Source of the DNA: CF-162 sp963667205
GTDB lineage: Bacteria > Chloroflexota > Dehalococcoidia > SM23-28-2 > RBG-16-64-32
Direction of reading: 5' to 3'
DNA: 64,000 bases
Assembly (NCBI GenBank): GCA_963667205.1
Contig: OY762959.1
Location: 1,984,001 to 2,048,000 of the forward strand
The notes under the pieces were generated by a model. That model was not told where the DNA came from and made no database searches. It was given only the letters and a program-made list of their open reading frames with translations. The translations under genes and the position numbers were made by a program. This document shows, piece by piece, positions 1 through 10,028 of this stretch (within the stretch, counting starts at the first letter, position 1; each line of letters opens with the position of its first letter).

Positions 1-267
1 GACGGCGTCGACGTCCGGGACCATGACGCGCACGTTGATGCTGGCGCCGCGGTAGTCGAGGTCGGCGCGAGTGCCGCTGTGGAAGCGGTCGTGCATGAAC
101 ATGAAGACGGTCTCGCCGAGGTGAGCGATGGCGAAGATCGGCTCGTCGCCGGCCGTCTCCGTTCGTGTCACGTTGAAGCCGAGCGTGCCGGCGTAGAAGC
201 TCGCTCCTTCGGCCACGTCCTCGACGAAGATCCCGACCGCCAGCGGGGCCAGCTCGGGGTCAACCAT
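1..267 (-). CDS. VOC-superfamily (glyoxalase-fold) protein, C-terminus cut off by window edge
   Basis: The ATG at 267 opens an 89-codon frame that runs off the left edge. The N-terminus (MVDPELAPLAVGIFVEDV) followed by a SFYAGTLGF segment is the usual first beta-alpha-beta unit of glyoxalase/bleomycin-resistance/dioxygenase proteins. These are small cytosolic metal-binding enzymes whose substrate cannot be told from the fold. The start lies one base past the stop of the upstream acetyltransferase, so the two are probably co-transcribed. The metal ligands of the second half are outside the window, so activity cannot be judged. Confidence 0.75.
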   Translation of the reverse strand, partial: MVDPELAPLAVGIFVEDVAEGASFYAGTLGFNVTRTETAGDEPIFAIAHLGETVFMFMHDRFHSGTRADLDYRGASINVRVMVPDVDAV

Positions 268-268
268 G

Positions 269-946
269 CTAGCCGGAGCCCAGGACGTTGAACTCGCCGT
301 AGCGCGCGCGGTGCTCCTCGCGCAGCGCGGCGAGGCGCCTGGCATAGTCGTCGGTCGTCAGGCCGCTGGCGGTCAGTATGTAGGCGTCCTCCTTGTTGTC
401 GGAGTAGTAGCGCGGGCGCAGTCCGGCCTGCTCGAAGCCGTACTTCTCGTAGAGCCGGATCGCGGCGCCGTTGGAGACGCGCACCTCCAGCGTGACGAGG
501 GGCTGCGTCTTCTCCCGCGCCAGATCCAGCGCCGCGATGAGGAGCATCTCGCCGATGCCCTGGCGGCGGTGGCTGTCGCGGACGGCGATGGTGACGATAT
601 GCGCTTCGTCGGGCAGCGCCCAGACGCCGATGAAGCCGGTCATTAGCTCTGCGCGCTCCTCCGGCGGTGGCAGGTTCGCCGGGTCGTCGCCGGACAGGAT
701 GTGCTTGATCTCGTCCAGGAAGCGGCCGATGGGGCCGGGCTCCGGCGGCCCGTCGTCTGCTGTGGTAGTGGCGTTCGGGTTGGCCTCGCCGATGACGATG
801 TAGTGGGCGAGGCGGTTCTGCTGCAGCTCGCGGCGGAAGGCGGTGGGCGGCCACATCGAGGGGAACGATTGGCGCTCGACCTCCAGCACCTGCGGGATAT
901 CCGACAGGCGCATTCGCCGCACGAGGAAGCGCGTCGCCGTTTTCAT
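269..946 (-). CDS. GNAT N-acetyltransferase, RimI-like
   Basis: A 225-residue protein beginning MKTATRFLVRRMRLSDI. The RLSDIPQVLEVERQSFPS opening matches the RimI-type N-terminus. The acetyl-CoA-binding motif A is visible in the RRQGIGEMLLIAAL stretch, followed by the family's LEVRVSN and Y-KYGFE motifs. It probably acetylates the alpha-amine of a ribosomal or other protein, although the true substrate is unknown. About 30 extra residues rich in Pro, Gly and Asp sit between strands 2 and 4. An internal ATG at 913 is the alternative start, and neither start has a clear ribosome-binding site. Confidence 0.8.
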   Translation of the reverse strand: MKTATRFLVRRMRLSDIPQVLEVERQSFPSMWPPTAFRRELQQNRLAHYIVIGEANPNATTTADDGPPEPGPIGRFLDEIKHILSGDDPANLPPPEERAELMTGFIGVWALPDEAHIVTIAVRDSHRRQGIGEMLLIAALDLAREKTQPLVTLEVRVSNGAAIRLYEKYGFEQAGLRPRYYSDNKEDAYILTASGLTTDDYARRLAALREEHRARYGEFNVLGSG

Positions 947-1055
947 AGCCCATACAGGATACCTGCCGCAGACGCGCTTTTCTACGCGCTGCCCAACATA
1001 AGAGCGGCGCGCTTGCAAGATGTGACCGAGGGCACTGACTCGGGGCGGCTCAAGC

Positions 1056-1085
1056 TTTACGTTCACGGTAGGGTTTAGGTACAAT
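1056..1085 (+). promoter_or_regulatory. Predicted sigma-70-type promoter for the ABC exporter operon
   Basis: TTTACG (1056-1061), an 18-bp gap and TACAAT (1080-1085) lie 38 bp before the ATG at 1124, in the gap between the divergent acetyltransferase and the exporter genes. The -10 matches 5 of 6 and the -35 about 4 of 6. Prediction by eye only. Confidence 0.5.
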
Positions 1086-1123
1086 TTAACCCTCAGACGG
1101 GCGCGTCCCGCCCCCTTTTTCGT

Positions 1124-2935
1124 ATGTACTCGATCAGGCTCCTCGGCTTTCTCCGCCCCTACAAGGCACGCGTGGCCTTCCTGGCGTTCTGCGTCATCGG
1201 CTCCAGCGCTGCCGTCATCGCCATTCCGCAACTGATTCGCTGGGCGATCACCTACGGCATCGGCATCGATGATCTGAACGACACGCCAACCGGTGAGACG
1301 AGGTACCTGGTGTTCGCTGCGGCGGCGCTCGTCGGCGCGGCGGCTGCCCGCGGCATGTTCGCCTTCGGACAGACGTACCTTTCGGAGTGGGTCGGCCAGA
1401 AGGTCGCCTACGACATCCGTAACCGCATCTACGACCGCCTGCAGCGGCTCTCTTACGCGTACCACGACCAGCAGCAGACCGGAGAGACGATGTCCCGGGC
1501 TACGCAAGACGTTGAGGCCGTGCGCTGGTACATCGCGATGGGCGTGCTGCGCGGCTCGTACATTTTCCTGCTGCTGATCGCCGTCCTTATCCTGATGTTC
1601 TTCACTAGCTGGCAGCTGGCGCTCGTCGTCTGGGCGTTCATCCCGTTCATTATCTGGCGCTCGATGGTGATGGCGTTCACGCTGCGTCCGCTCTGGATGC
1701 TGATCCAGGAGGGCCTCGGCAAGCTGGCCAACGTGCTCCAGGAGGCGCTGACAGGCGCGCGCGTGGTCAAGGCGTTCGCGCGGGAGGAGTACGAGGGCGA
1801 GAAGTTCGAGGTCGAGGCCAAAGAGCTCTTCGAGCGGTCGTACATTTCGAGCAGGGTGCAGGCTGTCAACGCACCGATGATGACCGGCGCCTGGCTGGCC
1901 GCGACGGCTGCCACGCTGTGGGTCGGTGGCGTGCTGGTCTCAAACGGCAGCATGGACATCGGCGAGCTGGCGGCGTTCCTCCTCTACCTGACGATCCTGC
2001 AGATGCCCGTGCGCATGCTGGGCTGGATCATCATGGTGATCTCGCGCGCCAACGCGGCCGGCGAGCGCATCTACGAGATCATGGACGCCGAATCCGCGGT
2101 GCGGGAGAAGCCGGACGCCGTCGCGCTGGCCAACGCCACCGGCCACGTCCGCTTCGAGGGCGTCTCCTTCGGTTACGACGCGCTCAGTCCCGTACTCAAC
2201 GACATCGATATCGACGCCAGGCCGGGGCAGGTCGTGGCGCTGATGGGGCCGACGGGCAGTGGCAAGTCAACCGTCGTCAACCTGATGCCGCGCTTCTACG
2301 ACGTCACAGGCGGGCGCATCACGATCGACGGCACCGACATCCGCGACCTCAAGATCTCCTCATTGCGTTCGGCGATCGGCGTCGTGCAGCAGGACGTGTT
2401 TCTGTTCTCGGCGACGATACGGGACAACATCGCCTACGGCGCCGTGGAGGCGAGCGACGACGAGGTAGAGCGCGCTGCCCGCGCCGCCTACATCCACGAC
2501 TACATCATCGGCCTTCCCGAGGGCTACGACACCTGGGTCGGCGAACGCGGCATCACGCTCTCCGGCGGCCAGAAGCAACGCATCGCCATCGCCCGCACGC
2601 TGCTGCTGGACCCGAGCATCCTGATCCTCGACGACTCCACATCGAGCGTGGACACGGAGACCGAGTACTTGATCCAGGGCACGTTGCAGCAGTTGATGCG
2701 CGGGCGCACGACGTTCGTGATCGCCCAGCGGCTGCGCACGGTGAAGATGGCGGATGAGATCGTCGTCCTGCAGGAGGGCCGCATCGCCGAGCGCGGCCGC
2801 CACGATGAGCTGCTGGCCCGCGACGGTGTGTACCGGCAGATATACGACCTCGAGCTGCGAGACCAGGAGGAGGCGCTTGCGGCGCAACCTCCGACGGGCT
2901 CGCAGCGGGCGGTCGAAGGCGTGCCGGGGAGCTAG
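1124..2935 (+). CDS. ABC exporter subunit (heterodimer, degenerate-site half)
   Basis: A 603-residue half-transporter: a six-helix ABC type-1 membrane domain (about residues 1-310) and a C-terminal nucleotide-binding domain. Walker A is GPTGSGKS (about 375-382), the signature is LSGGQ, and Walker B is ILILDD. The catalytic glutamate after Walker B is replaced by aspartate (LDDSTSSVD) and the switch histidine by glutamine (FVIAQRLRT). This is the known pattern of the degenerate subunit of heterodimeric exporters such as TM287/288 and LmrCD. The partner follows after 3 bases. Likely exports a lipid, drug or peptide; substrate unknown. The start at 1124 has no strong ribosome-binding site. Confidence 0.9.
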   Translation: MYSIRLLGFLRPYKARVAFLAFCVIGSSAAVIAIPQLIRWAITYGIGIDDLNDTPTGETRYLVFAAAALVGAAAARGMFAFGQTYLSEWVGQKVAYDIRNRIYDRLQRLSYAYHDQQQTGETMSRATQDVEAVRWYIAMGVLRGSYIFLLLIAVLILMFFTSWQLALVVWAFIPFIIWRSMVMAFTLRPLWMLIQEGLGKLANVLQEALTGARVVKAFAREEYEGEKFEVEAKELFERSYISSRVQAVNAPMMTGAWLAATAATLWVGGVLVSNGSMDIGELAAFLLYLTILQMPVRMLGWIIMVISRANAAGERIYEIMDAESAVREKPDAVALANATGHVRFEGVSFGYDALSPVLNDIDIDARPGQVVALMGPTGSGKSTVVNLMPRFYDVTGGRITIDGTDIRDLKISSLRSAIGVVQQDVFLFSATIRDNIAYGAVEASDDEVERAARAAYIHDYIIGLPEGYDTWVGERGITLSGGQKQRIAIARTLLLDPSILILDDSTSSVDTETEYLIQGTLQQLMRGRTTFVIAQRLRTVKMADEIVVLQEGRIAERGRHDELLARDGVYRQIYDLELRDQEEALAAQPPTGSQRAVEGVPGS

Positions 2936-2938
2936 GCG

Positions 2939-4852
2939 ATGGGCATGTGGGGCGGCGCCGGCGCCGGGGGCTGGAGCAACCAGGGAGCGCACGTGCGGCC
3001 CGGACAGTATCAGCGCAAGGGCGCCGATGGCTGGGACGACGATGAGCTGGGCAAGGTCTACGACCACTCCGTCGTGCGGCGGCTGCTGCCGTACCTGAGG
3101 CCGTACCGCGGCCGCGCCTATACCGCGATCTTCGCGATGATCGTCTTCGCTGCCGTCTCGCGCACGCAGCCGTTCCTGATCGGCCTCGCCATCGACAAGT
3201 ACATCAAGAACCAGGACCTGCAGGGGGTGGCCTTCATCGGGCTCGCCCTGCTCGGTCTGGCGGTCGCCGGCTGGCTGGCGCAGTGGGTGCAGCAGGTGAT
3301 GACGGCGTTCATGGGCCACCGCATCCTGCTCAGGCTGCGGACGCAGATGTTCAACCACATTCAGAAGCTCTCGCTGAGCTTCCTCGACCGCAACGAGACC
3401 GGCCGCGTCATGTCGCGCGTGACGAGCGACGTCACCGTGCTGCAGGAGCTGCTGACGACGGGCTTCCTCACCGTCTTCGCGGACTTCGTCGGTATCGGAA
3501 TCGTCGTTGGCTTCCTGCTCTACCAGGACGTGCAGCTCACGTTCATCACGCTCAGCGTCGTGCCGCTGCTGGTGATCCTCCTTGTGCTCTGGCAGATCCG
3601 CGCTCGCATCGCCTTCATCCGCGTGCGACAGGCGATCGCGCAGGTCAACGCGAACCTGCAGGAGAACGTCTCCGGCGTGCGCGTGATCCAGAGCATGTCG
3701 CGCGAGGACGAGAACGCCAAGCGCTTCGACCGCGTGAACGCCGGCAACTGGAACGCCAACGTGCAGGCCGGCCGCATCACGGCGATGATTATGCCCGTCG
3801 TCGAGCTGTTGACGGCGCTGGCGACGGCGCTCGTCATCATCTTCGGCGGCATGCGGGTGCTGGACGGCACCCTCACCGTGGGTGTGCTGATCGCCTTCTC
3901 GCTCTACGTTCAGCAGTTCTTCGACCCGATCCGCGACTTGGTGCTGCAGTACACGCAGTTGCAACGGGCGATGGCCGGCGGCCAGCGCATTTTCGAAGTG
4001 CTCGACACGAAGCCGGAGATCGTCGACGCCGAGAACGCCGCCGACCTGCCCGACATCCGCGGCGAGGTCGTCTTCGATGACGTGAGCTTCGAGTACGTCG
4101 AGGGCCAGAAGGTGCTGGAGGACATCCAGCTTTCCGTGCGGCCGGGCGAGACGATCGCCATCGTGGGGCCGACCGGCGCCGGCAAGAGCACGCTGACGTC
4201 GCTTGTGGCGCGCTTCTATGACGCGACGAAGGGCCGCGTCTTGATCGATGGCCACGACATCCGCGAGATCAAACGTGAGTCGCTGGCGAAGCGGCTCGGT
4301 ATCGTACTGCAGGATCCGTTTCTGTTCTCGGGCACGGTGCTCCGGAACATTCGCTACGGCCGGCTCGACGCCTCGCAGGAGGACGTGGAGGAGGCGGCGC
4401 GCACGGTCGGCGCACACGAGTTCATCATGCGCTTGCCCGAGGGCTACAACACTGAGCTGCGCGAGCGCGGCCAGAACCTCTCGGTCGGCCAGAGGCAGCT
4501 CATCGCCTTCGCCCGTGCCGTCATCGCCAACCCGCGCATCCTGATCCTGGACGAGGCGACGGCCAACGTCGACACGCGCACGGAGGTCGTCATCCAGGAC
4601 GCGCTCGACCGGCTGCTCAAGGGCCGCACGTCGTTCGTCATCGCTCACCGGCTGTCGACGATCCGCAACGCGACGCGGATTGTGGCGCTGCAGGACGGCC
4701 GCGTGGCTGAAGTGGGCACGCACGCCGAGCTTCTGGAACAGGACGGCGTCTACGCGCGTCTCTACCGCATGACTTACGAGCAGTCGGAGTCCGAGCCGGA
4801 CGACGACGACGGCCGCCAACCGGGCGCTCCGGAGCCGCAGCCTGCAAGCTAG
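2939..4852 (+). CDS. ABC exporter subunit (heterodimer, canonical-ATPase half)
   Basis: A 637-residue half-transporter beginning 3 bp after the previous stop. A glycine-rich N-terminal tail of about 45 residues precedes the membrane domain (LLPYLRPYRGRAY onwards). The nucleotide-binding domain has Walker A GPTGAGKST, Walker B ILILDEAT with the catalytic Glu, and the switch His (FVIAHRLST). Its signature is LSVGQ rather than LSGGQ. Its own Walker motifs are thus intact while its signature is altered, which complements the defects of the partner: one working and one degenerate site per heterodimer. The C-terminus is acidic (ESEPDDDDGR). Confidence 0.9.
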   Translation: MGMWGGAGAGGWSNQGAHVRPGQYQRKGADGWDDDELGKVYDHSVVRRLLPYLRPYRGRAYTAIFAMIVFAAVSRTQPFLIGLAIDKYIKNQDLQGVAFIGLALLGLAVAGWLAQWVQQVMTAFMGHRILLRLRTQMFNHIQKLSLSFLDRNETGRVMSRVTSDVTVLQELLTTGFLTVFADFVGIGIVVGFLLYQDVQLTFITLSVVPLLVILLVLWQIRARIAFIRVRQAIAQVNANLQENVSGVRVIQSMSREDENAKRFDRVNAGNWNANVQAGRITAMIMPVVELLTALATALVIIFGGMRVLDGTLTVGVLIAFSLYVQQFFDPIRDLVLQYTQLQRAMAGGQRIFEVLDTKPEIVDAENAADLPDIRGEVVFDDVSFEYVEGQKVLEDIQLSVRPGETIAIVGPTGAGKSTLTSLVARFYDATKGRVLIDGHDIREIKRESLAKRLGIVLQDPFLFSGTVLRNIRYGRLDASQEDVEEAARTVGAHEFIMRLPEGYNTELRERGQNLSVGQRQLIAFARAVIANPRILILDEATANVDTRTEVVIQDALDRLLKGRTSFVIAHRLSTIRNATRIVALQDGRVAEVGTHAELLEQDGVYARLYRMTYEQSESEPDDDDGRQPGAPEPQPAS

Positions 4853-4873
4853 CGCGCGCCCAGGGCTCGCTCG

Positions 4874-4950
4874 CCCTTCGAGAGCCTCAGGACGAGCGGG
4901 AAGCGAGGCCGAGCCAGCGGCGGCGCGCTCATGGTGAGCCTCTCGAACCG
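4874..4950. repeat. REP-like extragenic palindromic element
   Basis: The segment CCCTTCGAGAGCCTCAGGAC (from 4874) and the downstream GGTGAGCCTCTCGAACC (4933-4949) are imperfect inverted copies that would fold into a hairpin. The wording resembles the TTCGA-AG-CTCAGG--GAG type of extragenic repeat common in GC-rich bacteria. It lies between the ABC exporter stop and the groESL promoter. One copy only is evident in the window, so the repeat call rests on resemblance and hairpin structure. Confidence 0.45.
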
Positions 4951-5006
4951 CCTATCACCTGGGCTTCGAGCCGCGACAACAGGGCGGATTCGACGACCGA
5001 AGGGTC

Positions 5007-5035
5007 TTGCGCCACGCGTTAGGCTGTTCTAAGAT
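5007..5035 (+). promoter_or_regulatory. groESL promoter
   Basis: TTGCGC (5007-5012), a 17-bp spacer and TAAGAT (5030-5035). The -10 ends 9 bp before the CIRCE operator, so the predicted transcription start falls at the edge of or inside CIRCE. This is the usual arrangement for HrcA repression. Confidence 0.7.
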
Positions 5036-5044
5036 TGCGTCTGG

Positions 5045-5071
5045 TTAGCACTCGCGGTTGTGGAGTGCTAA
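5045..5071 (+). promoter_or_regulatory. CIRCE operator (HrcA binding site)
   Basis: TTAGCACTC, nine bases (5054-5062), then GAGTGCTAA: a perfect 9-9-9 match to the CIRCE consensus. It lies between the groESL promoter and groES. CIRCE is bound by the heat-shock repressor HrcA, which is not in this window. Confidence 0.97.
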
Positions 5072-5137
5072 CGGCCGCCGGCCCAAGGCGGAACGCCCCT
5101 TGAACTTCATACCCGCGCGAAGGAGGAGAATCGGAAC

Positions 5138-5467
5138 ATGCCAGCTAAGACTGCCAAGAAGGCCAGTGCCAAAGTCGTCCCGCTGGGCGACCGAATCGTC
5201 GTTAAGCAGAGCCGCCAGGAAGAGGTGCGCGCCAGCGGCCTCGTAATCCCCGACACGGCTCGCGAAAAGCCGCAGCTCGGCAAGGTGATCGCTGTCGGCC
5301 CCGGCCGCGTCGACGACAACGGCAAGCGCGTCGCGATGGACGTCAAGGACGGCGACCGCGTGCTCTACGCGAAGTACAGCGGGCAGGACGTCCCCCGAGG
5401 AATCTTCGGCGACGAGGACGAGTACATGATCCTCAAGGAATCCGACATCCTCGCCAAGCTTGCCTAA
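5138..5467 (+). CDS. groES: Co-chaperonin GroES
   Basis: A 109-residue protein with the GroES fold: VPLGDRIVVK near the N-terminus, a mobile loop with ASGLVIPDTA, and a DEYMILKESDILA ending. It caps the GroEL cylinder during ATP-dependent folding. A Lys/Ala-rich N-terminal extension of about 13 residues (MPAKTAKKASAK) precedes the usual start. The start is supported by AAGGAGGAG about 9 bases upstream. First gene of the CIRCE-controlled groES-groEL operon. Confidence 0.97.
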   Translation: MPAKTAKKASAKVVPLGDRIVVKQSRQEEVRASGLVIPDTAREKPQLGKVIAVGPGRVDDNGKRVAMDVKDGDRVLYAKYSGQDVPRGIFGDEDEYMILKESDILAKLA

Positions 5468-5545
5468 CGAATTCGAACAGGGAACTTGGGAACACGGAAC
5501 ACGTGTCGTGCTCCGCGTTCCGGTTCCATAGCCCCCGGAGGTATG

Positions 5546-7174
<1,629 letters not shown>

Positions 7175-7198
7175 GCGCCAGCGTGCAACGAGCGAAGC

Positions 7199-7227
7199 AA
7201 CCGCCCCGCTGTAATGGCGGGGCGGTT
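7199..7227 (+). terminator. Terminator of the groESL operon
   Basis: A perfect 11-bp stem, AACCGCCCCGC (7199-7209) and GCGGGGCGGTT (7217-7227), with a 7-base loop, 24 bp after the groEL stop. There is no T-run beyond TT, so termination may be incomplete or factor-assisted. Confidence 0.7.
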
Positions 7228-7299
7228 CCCATTGTGGTTGTGTGGGCGATCTTCCGGGAGAGGGTGGTGTAGCGGGTCTGTGATGCAGCCGTCCGGCGG

Positions 7300-7328
7300 T
7301 TGACAGGTGCTACCTCGTACTCTACGCT
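7300..7328 (+). promoter_or_regulatory. Possible promoter of the secreted dockerin-like protein
   Basis: A consensus -35 TTGACA (7300-7305), 17 bp, and a weak -10 TACGCT (7323-7328). The start codon follows 143 bp later. The rest of the 297-bp gap shows nothing else recognisable. Confidence 0.35.
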
Positions 7329-7471
7329 GGCGTCCAATCAGGGGTGTAGCTCCATTAATCGTCAAGGCCTCTCTGGCTCCGGCGCGTTCTTTCGATTAGC
7401 CTATCCAACACCATCGCGGGGTTCGTCATCCATCTATCAGTAGATTCCCCTCTGAAGGTGAGGAGGTCACG

Positions 7472-8644
7472 GTGACCTTACGGACAGCCATCTCTTTCGC
7501 ATTCCTGTTTCCTGCGCTGATCGTGGCGATCGTGCTGGGAACGAAGCTCGACGGCACGAGCGGGGCATCCGCGGCGACCCAGACGATCACTATCTGCAAG
7601 GTCACGTCCCCGGCGGGCGGGACCGGGTTTCCGTTCAACTGGACGGCGGGCGCGGCCGGACCTCAGCCCGGCTTCTCCCTGGACGACGGGCAATGCACGA
7701 ATCCCCCGCTCGATATAACGCCGTTCGGAGGGTACAACTGGATCACGGAGGTAGTGCCAGCGGGCTGGACGCTGACCAACATCGCCTGCAACAACACCAC
7801 CACCCCCGTCTCCTACGTCGACATTGCCACCAACCCGAATCCCAATCCCGGTGCCGGCAGTCCCTTCGCTCCCGGGGATGATACGGCGGCGCTCGACAGC
7901 AACGAAGCGAACGTGACCTGTACGTTCACCAACGCATGCTCCACGGGTGCGATCTGCTCGACACCCACGCCCACGCCCACACTCTCACCCGCGCTTTCTC
8001 CTACCTGCAGTGTGATCATCGACAAGCAGACGGATCCGGCAGCGGGAACGGGGTTCGGCTTCAGCTCGGCCTGGATTGGGCTACAGGGCATCACCCTGGA
8101 CGATGGCCAGAGCATCACGCAGCAGGTCGGCTGCGGCCCCGCCAGCGGCATCTACAACGTGTTTGAGACGCCGATACCCGGCTGGACGTTGACGAACATC
8201 ACTTGCGTAATCACCGGCGGCACCGGCAGCTTCAATATCATTGGCACCACCCTCCCGAACGCGACCAACGGTTTCGAGGCCGGCGACAACGAAGTCAGCT
8301 TCCACAGCCTGACGCCCGGCGCGTCCCTCCAGTGCACCTTTAGCAACACCCTTGGATTGCGCTGGGGCGACGGCAACTGCTCCGGCTCCGCCGACCCTGT
8401 CGACTCGCTGCTCACTCTGCGCTTTGACGCTGGTCTCGGCGTCAAGACGGGCGAATGCCCTGACTTTGGGCAGGTCGTCGACGTTCTGAACGCCTCGCCT
8501 CATCCCTGGGGAGATGGGGACTGCAGTGGCGAGATAACGCGGGTGGATTCGCTGAAGCTACTGCGCTACGATGCCGGCCTCAGCTTTTCGCAGGAGCCGG
8601 GCTGCCCGCTCATCGGCGCCGACATCCAGATCGCCGAACTCTAG
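7472..8644 (+). CDS. Secreted protein with two prealbumin-like repeats and C-terminal dockerin-like repeats
   Basis: A 390-residue protein starting at a GTG with AGGAGGT 4 bases upstream. A signal peptide (hydrophobic AISFAFLFPALIVAIVL) is followed by two similar domains that share DPAAGTGF/SPAGGTGF, the LDDGQ motif and GWTLTNI-C. They are separated by a TPTPTPTLSP linker. The C-terminus carries two dockerin-type calcium-loop-like repeats (WGDGNCSGSADPVDSL and WGDGDCSGEITRVDSL), each followed by an LR-DAGL helix. Cysteines are paired within domains. The protein is presumably exported and surface-attached; no cohesin partner is seen. The first two domains resemble collagen-binding/prealbumin-like folds, with moderate certainty. 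Confidence 0.75.
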   Translation: MTLRTAISFAFLFPALIVAIVLGTKLDGTSGASAATQTITICKVTSPAGGTGFPFNWTAGAAGPQPGFSLDDGQCTNPPLDITPFGGYNWITEVVPAGWTLTNIACNNTTTPVSYVDIATNPNPNPGAGSPFAPGDDTAALDSNEANVTCTFTNACSTGAICSTPTPTPTLSPALSPTCSVIIDKQTDPAAGTGFGFSSAWIGLQGITLDDGQSITQQVGCGPASGIYNVFETPIPGWTLTNITCVITGGTGSFNIIGTTLPNATNGFEAGDNEVSFHSLTPGASLQCTFSNTLGLRWGDGNCSGSADPVDSLLTLRFDAGLGVKTGECPDFGQVVDVLNASPHPWGDGDCSGEITRVDSLKLLRYDAGLSFSQEPGCPLIGADIQIAEL

Positions 8645-8654
8645 CGCAGGCGCC

Positions 8655-9935
8655 TTAGGAGGGCAGGAGCGCGGCGAAGCGCTTGTCCGAGCGGAAGGGC
8701 CCGACGACCGCCAGGTGAAGGCGCCGCAGGTCCAGCATCTCGCGCGCGAGGCGCTGCAGGTCCTCGAGCGTGACGGCCTCCATCTCGGCGACAGCGTCGT
8801 CCACCGTGCGCACGCGGTCCAGCAGGAGCTCCTGCGCGCCGATCCAGCCTGCTACGGCGCGCGTGTCCTCTAGCCGCAGGAACAGCCGCCCCTTGGACAG
8901 CTCGCGGGCCTTGACCAGCTCATCGCCGTCCGGGCCGTCCTCCGCCAGGCGCTGCAGCTCGTCGAAGATCACCTTGAGCGCCTCCGTGGCGTTCTTCGGA
9001 TCGACGCCGGTGAAGACGTTGAACGTCCCCGTGTCGAGCAGGTTCGTCGCGTAGGTCGAGACGTCGTAAGCCAGGCCGCGCTGCTCGCGCAGCTCCACGA
9101 AGAGCCGCGACGACATCCCCTCGCCGAGGATGATGGAGAGGAACGACAGCGCGTGGCGGTCCGGGTGGGTCAGCGGCAGACCGTGCATGGCCATGCTCAT
9201 GTGCGCCTGCTCGGTCGCCTTGTACTTGACTGCGCAACGCTGGCCGTTGGCCTCGGTCGCCGGTAGCCACGCCGCCGGCTTGCCGGGCTGCCAGTCACCC
9301 AGTCCGTCCCGCACCGCCGATACCACTTCTGCGTGCGTCACATTGCCGGCGACGGCGACGACGATGTTGTTCGGCACGTACTGCTTGGCCACGTAGCTGA
9401 CGAGCGAGTCGCGGGTGAGTGCGCCGACGGACTCGACGCTACCGGCGATGTCGCGGCCCAATGGCTGGCCCGGCCAGACCAGGGAATCCAACAGCAAGTC
9501 GGCCATCTGGGCGGGCGAGTCCGCGACCATCGCCAGCTCTTCGAGGACGACCAGGCGTTCCTTGTCGATCTCTGAGGCCTCGATGAGGGGATGGCGCACG
9601 AGCTGGAAGAGGACCTCCAGCGCCAGGTCCATGTGCGGGCGCGCGACCTTGACGTAGTAGACGGTGAGTTCGCGGTCGGTGGCACCGTTCATTACGCCGC
9701 CGACGCCGTCAATCTGGGCGGCGATCTGGCGCGCCTCCGGCCACTTCTCGGTGCCCTTGAAAAGCATGTGCTCCAGGAAGTGGGAGACTCCCGCCAGGTC
9801 GTCGCTCTCGTAGCGGGAGCCGGCGCCGACGTAGACCGTTGCGGCGACAGAGTGAGTATGCGGCATCGATGACGTCAGCACGCGCAGGCCGTTGTCGAGG
9901 GCGGAGCGCTCGTAGAAGGGGATAGGGTCTGCCAT
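8655..9935 (-). CDS. M16-family zinc metallopeptidase (processing-peptidase-like)
   Basis: A 426-residue M16 peptidase with the inverted zinc motif HFLEH at residues 52-56 and the downstream ERLVVLEEL segment that supplies the third ligand. The C-terminal half has the RGLAYDVS and ARELSKGRLFLRLED motifs of the MPP/PqqL-like subfamily. It probably degrades peptides in or outside the cytoplasm; no signal peptide is seen. It lies convergently 10 bp from the dockerin-like gene. The MBL-hydrolase gene upstream is separated from it by a hairpin. Confidence 0.9.
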   Translation of the reverse strand: MADPIPFYERSALDNGLRVLTSSMPHTHSVAATVYVGAGSRYESDDLAGVSHFLEHMLFKGTEKWPEARQIAAQIDGVGGVMNGATDRELTVYYVKVARPHMDLALEVLFQLVRHPLIEASEIDKERLVVLEELAMVADSPAQMADLLLDSLVWPGQPLGRDIAGSVESVGALTRDSLVSYVAKQYVPNNIVVAVAGNVTHAEVVSAVRDGLGDWQPGKPAAWLPATEANGQRCAVKYKATEQAHMSMAMHGLPLTHPDRHALSFLSIILGEGMSSRLFVELREQRGLAYDVSTYATNLLDTGTFNVFTGVDPKNATEALKVIFDELQRLAEDGPDGDELVKARELSKGRLFLRLEDTRAVAGWIGAQELLLDRVRTVDDAVAEMEAVTLEDLQRLAREMLDLRRLHLAVVGPFRSDKRFAALLPS

Positions 9936-9964
9936 GATGTTGGGGCCTCGCAGGTATGAGGAAA

Positions 9965-9982
9965 GCCCCGATGACTCGGGGC
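9965..9982 (-). terminator. Possible terminator between the MBL hydrolase and M16 genes
   Basis: GCCCCGA and TCGGGGC pair over a 4-base loop. Read on the minus strand the hairpin is followed by TTT, which suits a weak terminator of the upstream MBL hydrolase gene. Confidence 0.45.
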
Positions 9983-10028
9983 CTCTTAGGCTGGCTCGGC
10001 CATCTTCAGTGTATCACGGCGGGTGTCG

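Noticed and set aside
2360..4819. An 819-codon open frame on the minus strand opposite the ABC exporter genes
   Set aside because: It is a GC-rich antisense shadow. It covers two genes with complete ABC motifs and its own translation is low-complexity Arg/Asp/His-rich.
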